A stretch of DNA of 35,302 bases from Burkholderiales bacterium (GCA_016790695.1 JAEUOS010000137.1:1-35302); one strand, 5' to 3'. Positions 25,108 to 33,222 are shown, numbered from the stretch's first letter. Numbers and translations: made by a program. The notes: generated by a model not told the origin, from the sequence alone.

Positions 25108-26235
25108 TCACGCCTGGACCTTGACGGCGAAGCGCGCGAGCCGCGCCAGGTCGGGCTCGATTCCCAGCCCCGGCGTCGACGGCAGATCGACCATGCCGTC
25201 GACCACGCGCCAGTCGCACACCTCCTCGCGCAATGGATTGGGATTGGCGTCGACCTCGACGTAGCCGCCCTCGCCCAGCGCGGCACGCAGGTGCATCGAC
25301 CCGGCCAGCCCGATGCCTCCGGCCAGCCAGTGCGGGCAGAAGTCCACGCCGCGGGCGGCCGCATGGCGCGCCACTGCACGCCCGCCGGCGAGGCCGCCCC
25401 ACTTGCCGATGTCCGGCTGCACGAAACGCAGGAAGCCGCCATCGATCGCCTCGCGAAACGCGGCTTCGCCGCGGAGGTTCTCCCCCGCCGCGAGCGCCAT
25501 GCCGGTGTCGCGCGCCAGGGCGCGCCACTCGGCGGCCGGTTCGTCGGCCGCCAGCGGCTCCTCGACCCAGAGCGGCCGCGCGGGCGCCAGCTCGGCGATG
25601 CGCGCAGCCGCCTCGTCCGGGCTCCAGGCCTGGTTGGCATCGACCATGACGACCGCCTCGTCGCCGACGGCCTCGCGCATCGCGGCGAGATTGGCGACGT
25701 CGACCGCGGGCCCGAAGCCGACCTTGAGCTTGAACGCCCGGTAGCCGTCGCGCTGGCGTGCCGCCGCCGTCGACGCCACCTCACCCGGACCGATGCCGGA
25801 CGCGTAGACCCGCACGCGCGCCACGCCGCGCCCGGTGTCGTCGAGCACCTGCCACAGCGGTCGTCCGGCGCGGCGCGCCGCCATGTCCCAGGCGGCCTGC
25901 TCGAGACCGCCCGCGATCTGCGCAAACGGGCCCGGCTCCCCGCACTGGATTGCCATGCGTCGCGTGCGCGCCTCGATGAATCGGCGCAGCACGAGCGCGT
26001 CCTCGAATTCGCCATTCTCGAGCAGCGGCGCGTGAATGCCGGCGATCAGGCGTGCGCGGTGCTCCGCGCCCACCTGCGGGAAGTTGCAGAACACCTCCCC
26101 CCAGCCGTAGGCGCCGTCTGCGGCGCTGACGCGCACGAACAGCGCCGGCCGGTTGGCCATGGTGCCAAAGGCGTTGGCGACCGGCGTGACGATGGGAGCG
26201 CGGTAGACGAAGGCTTCGACGCGTGCGATTCTCAT
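25108..26235 (-). CDS. Enolase-superfamily enzyme, mandelate racemase/muconate lactonizing subgroup
   Basis: A 375-residue Mg-dependent enzyme that abstracts a proton alpha to a carboxylate. The KxK motif is Lys169/Lys171 (F-K-L-K-V-G). Metal ligands are Asp199 (V-D-A-N-Q-A-W), Glu225 (W-V-E-E-P) and Glu252 (A-G-E-N). The opposite-face dyad is Asp275 (Q-P-D-I-G-K) and His302 (C-P-H-W). Each is five positions on from mandelate racemase, so the MR-type machinery is complete and the enzyme could be a racemase or an acid-sugar dehydratase. Alternative in-frame ATG at 26241 adds two residues. It is the first gene of the four-gene minus-strand run and diverges from the Bug receptor gene. Confidence 0.9.
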   Translation of the reverse strand: MRIARVEAFVYRAPIVTPVANAFGTMANRPALFVRVSAADGAYGWGEVFCNFPQVGAEHRARLIAGIHAPLLENGEFEDALVLRRFIEARTRRMAIQCGEPGPFAQIAGGLEQAAWDMAARRAGRPLWQVLDDTGRGVARVRVYASGIGPGEVASTAAARQRDGYRAFKLKVGFGPAVDVANLAAMREAVGDEAVVMVDANQAWSPDEAAARIAELAPARPLWVEEPLAADEPAAEWRALARDTGMALAAGENLRGEAAFREAIDGGFLRFVQPDIGKWGGLAGGRAVARHAAARGVDFCPHWLAGGIGLAGSMHLRAALGEGGYVEVDANPNPLREEVCDWRVVDGMVDLPSTPGLGIEPDLARLARFAVKVQA

Positions 26236-26323
26236 GGACATTGGACGCCGCCGCGGGCGCGGCGGATCGGGCGGGGGGCGGGACGGTAGACTTGCAAGCC
26301 TAACCGAAAACCGGGGGTCAACC

Positions 26324-27292
26324 GTGCGCAGGATCGCCGCTGTCATCGTCGCCGTGCTCGCCTGCGCGAGCACAGCGGCCGCCCACGCGCAGGCCTGGCC
26401 GTCGCGCCAGGTGCGCCTGATCGTGCCGTTTCCGCCCGGCGGCGCGGTCGATGCGTTCGCGCGCATCGTGCAGCCGCGCCTGGCGGAGCAGCTGGGCCAG
26501 AGCGTCGTCATCGAGAATCGCGGCGGTGCCGGCGGCATGATCGGCGCCGAGGCGGTGGCCAAGTCGCCGCCCGACGGCCATACGCTCCTCGTCGGCAATG
26601 TCGCCGCGCTGGCGATGAACGTCGGGGTCTACGCCAGCATGCCGTACGACCCGGTGCGCGACTTCACGCCGATCATGCACACCGTCGACGTCAACTACGT
26701 GCTGGCGATTCACCCAGCCGTGCCGGCGCAGAACCTGCGGGAACTGGTCGCGCACGCGAAAGCCCACCCCGGCCGGCTCACCTACGGCTCCGCGGGTGCC
26801 GGCAGCGCGCCGCACCTGGCGACGGAACTCCTCAAGCAGCGCGCCGGGATCTTCGTGGTGCACATCCCGTACCGCGGCGGCGGCCCGATGGTGGCGGACC
26901 TGCTGGGCGGGCAGATCCAGATGGCCATCGGCGACCAGGCCAACCTGATGCCGCAGGTCAGGGCCGGCAAGCTGCGCGCGATCGGGGTGGGCAGCGCCAG
27001 GCGCTCGCCCGTGTACCCGGACCTGCCCACGATCGCCGAACAGGGGTATCCGGGCTTCGAGGCGGGGGCATGGCAAGGCCTCGCCGGACCCGCGGGTCTC
27101 GCGGCGCCGATCGTGGCGCGCATGAACGACACCCTCGCGCGCGTGATGGCCCTCCCGGACGTGCGCGAGCGCCTGGTCGGCGCCGGCCTCGATCCGGTCG
27201 CCAGCAGCCCCGAGGCGTTCGCGCGCCATATCCGTGCCGAGATCGCGAAGTGGAGCAAGGTCGCCAAGGACGTGGGCGCGCGCGCCGACTGA
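26324..27292 (+). CDS. Bug-family periplasmic solute receptor (TctC-like)
   Basis: A 322-residue periplasmic binding protein of the tripartite tricarboxylate family. A signal peptide ends at about A-H-A-Q (residues 20-24). The mature protein begins W-P-S-R-Q-V-R-L-I-V-P-F-P-P-G-G, the classic Bug signature, followed by E-N-R-G-G-A-G-G and Y-G-S-A-G-A-G-S. These proteins bind carboxylates and related small acids for TctAB transporters; no tctA or tctB gene is nearby, as is common for Bug genes. The GTG start at 26324 follows GGGGG; an upstream frame reaching 26234 would bury the signal peptide. Divergence from the enolase-family gene suggests it binds a related acid, which is only inferred. 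Confidence 0.9.
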   Translation: MRRIAAVIVAVLACASTAAAHAQAWPSRQVRLIVPFPPGGAVDAFARIVQPRLAEQLGQSVVIENRGGAGGMIGAEAVAKSPPDGHTLLVGNVAALAMNVGVYASMPYDPVRDFTPIMHTVDVNYVLAIHPAVPAQNLRELVAHAKAHPGRLTYGSAGAGSAPHLATELLKQRAGIFVVHIPYRGGGPMVADLLGGQIQMAIGDQANLMPQVRAGKLRAIGVGSARRSPVYPDLPTIAEQGYPGFEAGAWQGLAGPAGLAAPIVARMNDTLARVMALPDVRERLVGAGLDPVASSPEAFARHIRAEIAKWSKVAKDVGARAD

Positions 27293-27337
27293 CAACGACG
27301 GGACGCGGGCAAACCCGATCCGGGCGATAATGAACTG

Positions 27338-27357
27338 CTGGCCGCATTTGCGGTCAG
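27338..27357. promoter_or_regulatory. Inverted repeat upstream of the Tim44-like gene
   Basis: CTGGCCGCA (27338-27346), TT, TGCGGTCAG (27349-27357): nine-base arms with one mismatch, which in RNA would be a G-U pair. It begins 7 bases after GATAAT (27326-27331), a possible -10 element without a clear -35. It could be an operator at the transcription start or a 5'-end hairpin protecting the mRNA. Confidence 0.4.
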
Positions 27358-27400
27358 AGATGGCATCGACACGGTTCACCTCCTCGGGACAAACGACACC

Positions 27401-28387
27401 ATGACGCTCTCCTTTTGCACACGCATCGCCGCTGCCGCCTTCGCCGTCGGCCTGGGTCTGGCGGTGGTTGCCCCGGACGCCGACGCCGCGCGCCGCTTCG
27501 GCGGCGGCAAGTCGGTCGGCAAGCAGTCGGACAACGTGACAAAGCAGGCGCCGCCGGCGGCGCCCGCGCAAAGCGCGCCCGCCAAGCAGAATGCCGCGCC
27601 CGCCGCGACACCTCCGAACGCCGCGGCGGCGCCGCAGCCCGCGCGCAACCGCTGGCTCGGCCCGCTGGCCGGCATCGCCGCCGGTCTCGGCATCGCCGCG
27701 CTGCTGTCGCACTTCGGCCTCGCCGGCGCATTCGCGGAAGCGATGATGACCTTTCTCCTGATCGGCCTTCTGGTGGTTGCCGCCGTCGTCGTCTTCCGCA
27801 TGCTCCGGAATCGCGGCAAGCCGGCGCTGGCTTCGGCCAATGCGGCTCCGTTCGACGCGCGCGTGGAGCCGACCGGCATGGCCCGCGCCGCGGCACCGGC
27901 ACCTGCCCCGGCAGCGGCCCCCTTCGCCGGCGGCATCCCGGCAATCGGCAGCGGCCTGGTCGAATCCGCCGGTGGAGCCGCGCCGGGCGGCGGCGCCTGG
28001 ACCATCCCCGCCGGCTTCGAGGTCGACGATTTCCTGCACATCGCGAAGATGTATTTCGTGCGCATGCAGGCCGCGTGGGACGCGGGCGACGAGCGCGACA
28101 TCCGCAATTTCACCTCGCCCGAGGTGTTCGCCCACGTCAAGCTCGACATCGATGCGCGCGGCGGCGCGCGCTCCCACACGGAGGTGGTCAAGCTCGATGC
28201 GCAGTTGCTGGGCGTCGAGGAACAGGGCGATACCACGCTCGCGTCGGTGCGGATGTCGGGTCTGATCCGGGAAGGTGGGGACGGGCCGGCGGAGCCGTTC
28301 ACCGAGGTATGGAACCTCGAGAAGCCCGCCTCGGCGCGTGCCTCGTGGATCATCGCCGGCATCCAGCAGGAACCCGCGCGCGGCTGA
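27401..28387 (+). CDS. Tim44-like domain membrane protein
   Basis: A 328-residue protein. An N-terminal signal or membrane helix (about residues 5-27, ending A-D-A-A-R-R-F-G-G-G-K-S-V-G-K-Q-S) is followed by an Ala/Pro/Gln-rich linker, two hydrophobic helices (about 86-106 and 110-132, separated by the short segment F-G-L-A-G-A-F-A), another linker, and a soluble Tim44-like domain (about 205-328) with Y-F-V-R-M-Q-A-A-W-D-A-G-D. The R-R-F-G-G-G-K-S start of the mature part is a known trait of this bacterial family. The C-terminal fold resembles the membrane-binding domain of mitochondrial Tim44, but the bacterial role is unclear. It is monocistronic, ended by a strong terminator. Confidence 0.87.
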   Translation: MTLSFCTRIAAAAFAVGLGLAVVAPDADAARRFGGGKSVGKQSDNVTKQAPPAAPAQSAPAKQNAAPAATPPNAAAAPQPARNRWLGPLAGIAAGLGIAALLSHFGLAGAFAEAMMTFLLIGLLVVAAVVVFRMLRNRGKPALASANAAPFDARVEPTGMARAAAPAPAPAAAPFAGGIPAIGSGLVESAGGAAPGGGAWTIPAGFEVDDFLHIAKMYFVRMQAAWDAGDERDIRNFTSPEVFAHVKLDIDARGGARSHTEVVKLDAQLLGVEEQGDTTLASVRMSGLIREGGDGPAEPFTEVWNLEKPASARASWIIAGIQQEPARG

Positions 28388-28405
28388 TTCCTTCGCCGCC
28401 ACGCC

Positions 28406-28434
28406 AAAAGGCCGCCTCCGGGCGGCCTTTTTTT
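28406..28434 (+). terminator. Rho-independent terminator
   Basis: GGCCGCC (28410-28416), loop TCCG, GGCGGCC (28421-28427), flanked by AAAA before and TTTTTTT (28428-28434) after. It lies 18 bases after the Tim44-like stop. The A-run before the stem gives a T-run on the other strand, so it could work in both directions. It separates this gene from the catabolic operon. Confidence 0.92.
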
Positions 28435-28498
28435 GTCGCCGCCGCCGGGAAAGAGCATGGACGGCGGGCCGCTTCGCGGTCAGACGCACACAAATTAA

Positions 28499-28527
28499 TT
28501 GCTGCTTTTCTCGTATGTTGATAAATT
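28499..28527 (+). promoter_or_regulatory. Candidate promoter of the VOC-hydroxylase-IclR operon
   Basis: An AT-rich patch (about 28485-28530) contrasts with its surroundings. TTGCTG (28499-28504) could be a -35, with GATAAATT (28520-28527) containing a weak -10 at 15-17 bases spacing. It lies 50-80 bases before the first gene, after the Tim44 terminator. A site for the operon's own IclR regulator would be expected here, but I see no convincing palindrome. Confidence 0.4.
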
Positions 28528-28566
28528 CATTCTGCGCTGGGTCCAATGCCCCGGCGCGCCGCTTCC

Positions 28567-28572
28567 GAGGAG
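28567..28572 (+). promoter_or_regulatory. Ribosome binding site fixing a GTG start
   Basis: GAGGAG lies seven bases before GTG at 28580. It makes that GTG the start of the first VOC gene rather than the upstream in-frame ATG at 28499, which falls inside the promoter-like patch and has no such site. Confidence 0.7.
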
Positions 28573-28579
28573 CGACCGC

Positions 28580-29212
28580 GTGGAATACCCGCTGACCCTG
28601 CGCCGCGAGGCGATCGATGCTCGGGCCAACCCGATCTGCAATCTGCACCACCATGCCTTCGCGTGCCGCGACGCCGAAGAGACGCGGCGTTTCTACGAGG
28701 ATCTGCTCGGCATGCCGATGGTTGCCGCCATCCAGGAAGGCACGCACCCGCGCACCGGCGCGCCCTCGGCCTACCTGCACCTGTTCTTCGAGATGGCCGA
28801 CGGCACCTGCCTCGCGTTCTTCGACTATCCCGAGTTCTTCGCCGCCCTCGACGCCGGCCAGCTCGCGCCGCGCGACAGCCTGGTCCACCACATCGCGCTG
28901 GAGGTGCGGGGCGAGGCGGTGATCGATGAATTCCGGCGCCGGCTGGAGGCGCATGGCGTGGGCACCCGCGTGATCGATCACGGGTATTGCCGCTCGCTGT
29001 ACTTCGTCGACCCCAACGGCCTGAAGCTCGAGCTCACCACCAACGTGGCCGGCACGCCGGCCGATTTCACCGCATTCCGCCGCGATGCGCGCGCCACGCT
29101 GGCGCGCTGGCAGGCGTACAAGGCCGGCACCGCGCCGCTCGCGCCCTCGAACCCCTCGCGTCCGGCCGCCGCCGCGGCGCCTTCCGTCCACCCCGCCAAG
29201 GAGATTCCATGA
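28580..29212 (+). CDS. VOC-family protein 1 (glyoxalase/extradiol dioxygenase-like)
   Basis: A 210-residue vicinal-oxygen-chelate protein. Metal ligands can be read as His in N-L-H-H-H-A-F (first strand), His in D-S-L-V-H-H-I-A-L-E-V and Glu in G-L-K-L-E-L-T-T, the usual 2-His-1-carboxylate set. The segment Y-F-V-D-P-N-G-L-K-L-E is the family signature. Such proteins include extradiol ring-cleavage dioxygenases, glyoxalases and isomerases. A disordered Pro/Ala-rich tail of about 30 residues ends it. Its stop overlaps the next ATG (ATGA). Placement before an aromatic hydroxylase suggests ring cleavage, which is inferred. The start is GTG, set by a GAGGAG. Confidence 0.87.
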   Translation: MEYPLTLRREAIDARANPICNLHHHAFACRDAEETRRFYEDLLGMPMVAAIQEGTHPRTGAPSAYLHLFFEMADGTCLAFFDYPEFFAALDAGQLAPRDSLVHHIALEVRGEAVIDEFRRRLEAHGVGTRVIDHGYCRSLYFVDPNGLKLELTTNVAGTPADFTAFRRDARATLARWQAYKAGTAPLAPSNPSRPAAAAAPSVHPAKEIP

Positions 29213-29781
29213 GCACCCTCGCCAGTTCCGGTCCTGCCTTCAGCCACGTCGGCTTCCATGTGCGCGACCTGAAGAAGATGGAGGACTTCTACACGCGCGT
29301 CATGGGCTTCATCGTCACCGACCGCGGCAACCTGATGACGCCGCGCGGGCCGGTCGACCTGGTGTTCCTGTCGCGCGATCCGGAGGAGCACCACCAGGTG
29401 GTGCTGGCGAGCGGCCGACCGGCCGACAACGACTACAACCTGGTCAACCAGCTCTCGTTCCGCGTGCCGGGGCTCGCGTTCCTGAAGGCGCTGCACCAGC
29501 GGCTGCAGCGCGAGCCCGGAGTCACCGAGATCCTGCCCGCGACGCACGGCAACGCGATCTCGGTCTATTTCCGCGATCCGGAGGGCACGCGCATCGAATG
29601 CTTCTTCGACACCCCGTGGTACTGCGACCAGCCCTGCCGCGAGCCGGTCGACATGTCGCTTTCGGATGCGGCGATCATGGCGCACTCCGAAGCGATCGCG
29701 CGCGCGAGCGCGAAGTTCCAGCCGCGCGAGGCGTGGGTCGCGGAGATGCGCCGGCGCATGGAGGCGGGCATCCATGCCTGA
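29209..29781 (+). CDS. VOC-family protein 2 (catechol 2,3-dioxygenase-like)
   Basis: A 190-residue VOC-fold protein. It starts with F-S-H-V-G-F-H-V-R-D-L-K-K-M-E-D-F-Y; further likely ligands are His in E-E-H-H-Q-V-V-L-A and Glu in D-P-E-G-T-R-I-E-C-F-F. The ligand positions and the H-H-Q-V phrase are close to single-domain type I extradiol dioxygenases. The C-terminal 45 residues, helical, contain P-W-Y-C-D-Q-P-C. It differs clearly from the neighbouring VOC protein, so the two are probably not interchangeable duplicates. Its stop overlaps the hydroxylase start by 8 bases, which implies translational coupling. Confidence 0.87.
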   Translation: MSTLASSGPAFSHVGFHVRDLKKMEDFYTRVMGFIVTDRGNLMTPRGPVDLVFLSRDPEEHHQVVLASGRPADNDYNLVNQLSFRVPGLAFLKALHQRLQREPGVTEILPATHGNAISVYFRDPEGTRIECFFDTPWYCDQPCREPVDMSLSDAAIMAHSEAIARASAKFQPREAWVAEMRRRMEAGIHA

Positions 29782-31294
29782 GATCGTCGACGTCGCCATC
29801 GTCGGCTTCGGTCCGGTCGGCGCGGCGCTTGCCAACCTTCTGGGCCAGGCCGGGCTGTCGGTCGCGGTGTTCGAACGCGAAGCCGCGATCTACCCGCTGC
29901 CGCGCGCGATTCATTTCGACGGCGAGGTGATGCGGGTATTCCACGCCATGGGCCTCAGGGACGCGGTCGAATCGGTCTCGCGCCCGGGCGACAAGCCGAT
30001 GCGCTTCGTCAACGCCTCCGGCAGAACCCTGCTGGTGCGCGGCGGCACGTCGCTCGACGGGCCGCACGGCTGCGCCAACAACCACTATTTCCACCAGCCC
30101 GAGCTCGAGGCCATGCTGCGCGAAGGCGTCAAGCGCTTCCCCGCGGTCCGGGTGCACCGGCGCCATGAAGTGCGCGCGATCGAGCCGCGCGGCGACGCGG
30201 TGCGGGTCACCGTCGACAACCTCGCCGACCAGTGCCAGGTCGAACTCGATGCGCGCTACGTGGTCGGCTGCGACGGCGCGCGCTCGCTGGTGCGCCGCAC
30301 GATGGGGAGTCCGATGGAGGATCTGGGCCTGCACCAGCCGTGGCTGGTGTTCGATGCCCTGCTCAAGCGCGATGCCAGCCTGCCCGACCACACGGTGCAG
30401 TACTGCAATCCGTCGCGCCCGGCCACGTACTGCAACGTGATCGGCAACCGCCGGCGCTGGGAGATCATGCTCATGCCCGGCGATGACGAGGCCGCGATCG
30501 CGAAGCCGGAGTCGGTCTGGCAGCTGGTATCGCGCTGGATCAGCCCCGCCGATGCCGACATCGAGCGCGCGGTGGTCTACACCTTCCATTCGGTGATCGC
30601 GCGCGGCTGGCGCGCCGGGCGTCTGCTGCTCGCCGGCGACTCGGCCCACCAGACCCCGCCCTTTCTCGGCCAGGGACTGTGCGCCGGCATCCGCGATGCC
30701 GCCAACCTCGCCTGGAAGCTCGCCCTGGTGTTGCGCGGCGCGGCGGACGACCGCCTGCTCGACACCTATGAATCCGAGCGCTCGCCCCACGTGCGCGAGT
30801 TCATCGCGCTCGCGGTGCGCCTGGGCGAGGTGATCCAGACCACCGACCCGGCGGTCGCCGCCGAACGCGACCGCAAGTTCGACGCCGGCGCTCCGGAAAT
30901 CTTCGAGTTCCCCGCCCCCGGCCTGGGACCCGGGGTGCACACGGGCGGCGGCACGCCGGTCGGCCAGCCGTTCCCGCAGCCGATGCTCGCCGACGGGCGC
31001 CGCCTCGATGCGGCCGTCGGGGACGGCTTCGCGCTCATCGCCACGCGTGCCTGCCTGGCGGCCGTCGACGGCGCGACCGATGCGCGCCTTGCTGCCGCCG
31101 GCGTGACCCGGCTCGACGACACCCACCCGGCGCTCGCCGCATGGCTCGCCGACCACGACAGCGCCGCGGTGCTGATCCGGCCGGATCGCTACATTGCCGG
31201 CCGCGCCGCCGACGGCGCGGGCGTCGCGGCGCTCGCGGCCCTGCTGCCGCAACGCGGCACGCCGGCGCACACGCACGGAGCGGCGTCTGCGTGA
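29774..31294 (+). CDS. FAD-dependent aromatic hydroxylase, MhpA-like
   Basis: A 506-residue flavoprotein monooxygenase of the 3-(3-hydroxyphenyl)propionate hydroxylase/phenol hydroxylase type. The FAD motif G-F-G-P-V-G is at residues 11-16, the DG motif near V-V-G-C-D-G-A-R-S-L-V-R-R, and the GD motif is G-D-S-A-H-Q-T-P-P-F-L-G-Q-G, whose P-P-F-x-G-Q-G ending is typical of MhpA. A thioredoxin-like C-terminal domain (about 400-500) includes L-I-R-P-D-R-Y-I-A. It should insert an oxygen ortho to a phenolic OH using NAD(P)H, making a catechol that a VOC dioxygenase could cleave. It overlaps both neighbours (8 and 4 bases). Confidence 0.92.
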   Translation: MPEIVDVAIVGFGPVGAALANLLGQAGLSVAVFEREAAIYPLPRAIHFDGEVMRVFHAMGLRDAVESVSRPGDKPMRFVNASGRTLLVRGGTSLDGPHGCANNHYFHQPELEAMLREGVKRFPAVRVHRRHEVRAIEPRGDAVRVTVDNLADQCQVELDARYVVGCDGARSLVRRTMGSPMEDLGLHQPWLVFDALLKRDASLPDHTVQYCNPSRPATYCNVIGNRRRWEIMLMPGDDEAAIAKPESVWQLVSRWISPADADIERAVVYTFHSVIARGWRAGRLLLAGDSAHQTPPFLGQGLCAGIRDAANLAWKLALVLRGAADDRLLDTYESERSPHVREFIALAVRLGEVIQTTDPAVAAERDRKFDAGAPEIFEFPAPGLGPGVHTGGGTPVGQPFPQPMLADGRRLDAAVGDGFALIATRACLAAVDGATDARLAAAGVTRLDDTHPALAAWLADHDSAAVLIRPDRYIAGRAADGAGVAALAALLPQRGTPAHTHGAASA

Positions 31295-32088
31295 CCAGCC
31301 TTGCCCGCATGCTCGCCATCCTCGACCTGTTCGACGAGGGCGCCTCGGTGTGGACCGCCGAGGCGATCGCAGGGCGCCTGGGCTATTCGCTGCCGACCGG
31401 CTACCGCTACGTGCGCGAACTCTCCGAGGCCGGGCTGCTGCGCCGCGACGCCGGGGGCACCTACGTGCTGGGCCCGCGCGTGATCGAGCTCGACTACCGC
31501 ATCCGCGTCGGCGACCCGATGATCATGGCGGGGCAGCGCGTGATGCGCGCGCTCGCCGACGACACCGGCTGCGACGTCGTGCTGGGCACGATCTATGGCG
31601 AGCGCATCGTCACCATCCACCAGGAGCACGGCGGCGAGGGCATCGCCGCGACCTACGGGCGCGGCCGGCGCATGCCGCTGTTCCGCGGCATGATGTCCAA
31701 GGTGATCCTCGCCGAACTGCCGCGCCCGCGCCTGCGCCGGCTGCACGAGCACCATCGCGAGGAAGCGCAGGGCGGCACGCTGCCGCCCGACTGGGAGGGG
31801 CTTGTCCTCGCGCTGAAGGCGGTGCGCAAGGCCGGTTATTCCATCTCGCAGGGCGAACTCGACCCCGGGCTGGTCGGCATCGCCGTGCCGCTGGTGGACA
31901 AGGCCCACCGCCTGATCGCAGCGCTCGGATTCGCGATCACCGGCCGGCGCTTCGCGACCTCGGACAACGCGCGCCTGGTTGCCCTGCTGCGCGAGGCAGC
32001 CGACCGCATCGCGCGGTCGCTGCCAGCAACCATCGCGGAGCAGCGCCCCGCGTCGCGGCCGCGCGTCCGGCGGGCGGCGCACGCCTAG
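31291..32088 (+). CDS. IclR-family transcriptional regulator
   Basis: A 265-residue regulator. The N-terminal winged helix (about residues 1-65) starts at once with S-L-A-R-M-L-A-I-L-D-L-F and contains T-A-E-A-I-A-G-R-L-G-Y-S-L-P-T-G-Y-R-Y-V-R-E-L. The effector-binding domain (about 80-245) includes L-G-T-I-Y-G-E-R-I-V-T-I-H and G-I-A-V-P-L-V-D. GTG at 31291 overlaps the hydroxylase stop as GTGA, which fixes both the start and its place as last gene of the catabolic operon. IclR proteins commonly control aromatic degradation genes in response to the pathway substrate, so it probably regulates this operon. Confidence 0.9.
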   Translation: MTSLARMLAILDLFDEGASVWTAEAIAGRLGYSLPTGYRYVRELSEAGLLRRDAGGTYVLGPRVIELDYRIRVGDPMIMAGQRVMRALADDTGCDVVLGTIYGERIVTIHQEHGGEGIAATYGRGRRMPLFRGMMSKVILAELPRPRLRRLHEHHREEAQGGTLPPDWEGLVLALKAVRKAGYSISQGELDPGLVGIAVPLVDKAHRLIAALGFAITGRRFATSDNARLVALLREAADRIARSLPATIAEQRPASRPRVRRAAHA

Positions 32089-32130
32089 GCACGCGCGCCG
32101 CAGCGGCGCGCGGCCACGAACCGTCGCTCC

Positions 32131-33222
32131 CTACCCCTTCTTGCGCGCGAGCTGCCCCAGCGTGTAGGTATCGAGGTAGTGGTCGGCGACGCGATACCAC
32201 GCCGACTGGTCGTCGCGGAACTTGGTCCACGAGGCGTAGAACTTGCCGAAGTCGGCGTTCTTCTGCGCGTACTCGTTGAGCAGATCGTTGGTGGCCTTGT
32301 AGGCCGCCTCCATGACGTCACGCGGGAACCAGCGCAGCTGCGCTCCGGCGCCGACCAGGCGCTTCAGCGCCACCGGGTTCTTGGAATCGTAGTTCGCGAG
32401 CATCCGCACCCATTGCTCGGTGGCGGCGGTCTCGAAGGCGACCTGGTAGGCCTTGGGCAGGGACTCCCAGGCCTTGGCGTTGACCAGCGCGGTCATCTGC
32501 GCGCTGCCCTCCCACCAGCCCGGCGAGTAGTAGAACTTGGTGACTTTCGACAGGCCGAGCTTTTCATCGTCGTAGGGACCGACGAATTCGGCCGCATCGA
32601 TGGTGCCGCGCTCGAGCGCCGGGTAGATGTCGCCTGCGGCGATCTGCTGCGGCACGACGCCGAGCTTGGCCAGCGCCAGGCCGCCGAAGCCGCCGATGCG
32701 CATCTTCAGGCCCTTGAGGTCCGCGACGCTCTTGATCTCCTTGCGGAACCAGCCGCCCATCTGGGTGCCGAAGTTGCCGCAGGGAATCGCCACGCAGTTG
32801 TGCTTGGCATACTGCTCGCGCACCATCTGCAGCCCGCCGCCGTAGAACATCCATGCGGCCTGCTGGCGCGGGTTGAGCCCGAAGGCGAGCCCGGCATCGA
32901 AGATCAGCGCGGGATCCTTGCCGAAGTAGAAGGAGGAGAACGCCTGTCCCGCCTCGACCGTGCCGTTGGACACCGCGTCCATCGCCTGCAGGCCGGGAAC
33001 GATCTCGCCCGGACCGAACAGCTTGACCTCGAACTTGCCCTCGGTGAGTTCGCCGATGCGGCGGCACATCTCCTCGGTCGAGCCGTAGCAGGTGTCGAGC
33101 GACTTCGGAAAGCTTGCCGTCATCCGCCACCTGACCGTCGGCGCCTGCGCATGCACGGCCGGCGCGGCGACAGCGGCACCGACGCCGGCGGCGGCTCCGG
33201 TCAGGAATTTTCTACGTTCCAT
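32131..33222 (-). CDS. TRAP transporter solute receptor, Tat-exported (DctP/TakP-like)
   Basis: A 363-residue periplasmic receptor. The N-terminus E-R-R-K-F-L-T-G-A-A-A-G is a twin-arginine signal, with cleavage likely after A-V-H-A. The mature part W-R-M-T-A-S-F-P-K-S-L-D and the later R-I-G-G-F-G-G-L-A-L-A-K-L-G and E-F-V-G-P-Y-D-D-E-K-L-G-L match the TRAP receptors that resemble the alpha-keto-acid binder TakP. The conserved carboxylate-binding Arg is probably the one in K-M-R-I-G-G. No dctQ or dctM gene is in the window, so this receptor is an orphan here. It converges with the IclR operon end. Confidence 0.9.
   Translation of the reverse strand: MERRKFLTGAAAGVGAAVAAPAVHAQAPTVRWRMTASFPKSLDTCYGSTEEMCRRIGELTEGKFEVKLFGPGEIVPGLQAMDAVSNGTVEAGQAFSSFYFGKDPALIFDAGLAFGLNPRQQAAWMFYGGGLQMVREQYAKHNCVAIPCGNFGTQMGGWFRKEIKSVADLKGLKMRIGGFGGLALAKLGVVPQQIAAGDIYPALERGTIDAAEFVGPYDDEKLGLSKVTKFYYSPGWWEGSAQMTALVNAKAWESLPKAYQVAFETAATEQWVRMLANYDSKNPVALKRLVGAGAQLRWFPRDVMEAAYKATNDLLNEYAQKNADFGKFYASWTKFRDDQSAWYRVADHYLDTYTLGQLARKKG

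Noticed and set aside
28499..28579. Upstream ATG extension of the first VOC protein
   Set aside because: The added residues are not VOC-like and overlap the AT-rich promoter candidate; GAGGAG supports GTG at 28580.
26318..29191. Minus-strand open frame of 957 codons across the Bug and Tim44-like genes
   Set aside because: It spans several well-supported genes and a strong terminator; composition is His/Arg/Ala-rich nonsense typical of antisense frames in high-GC DNA.
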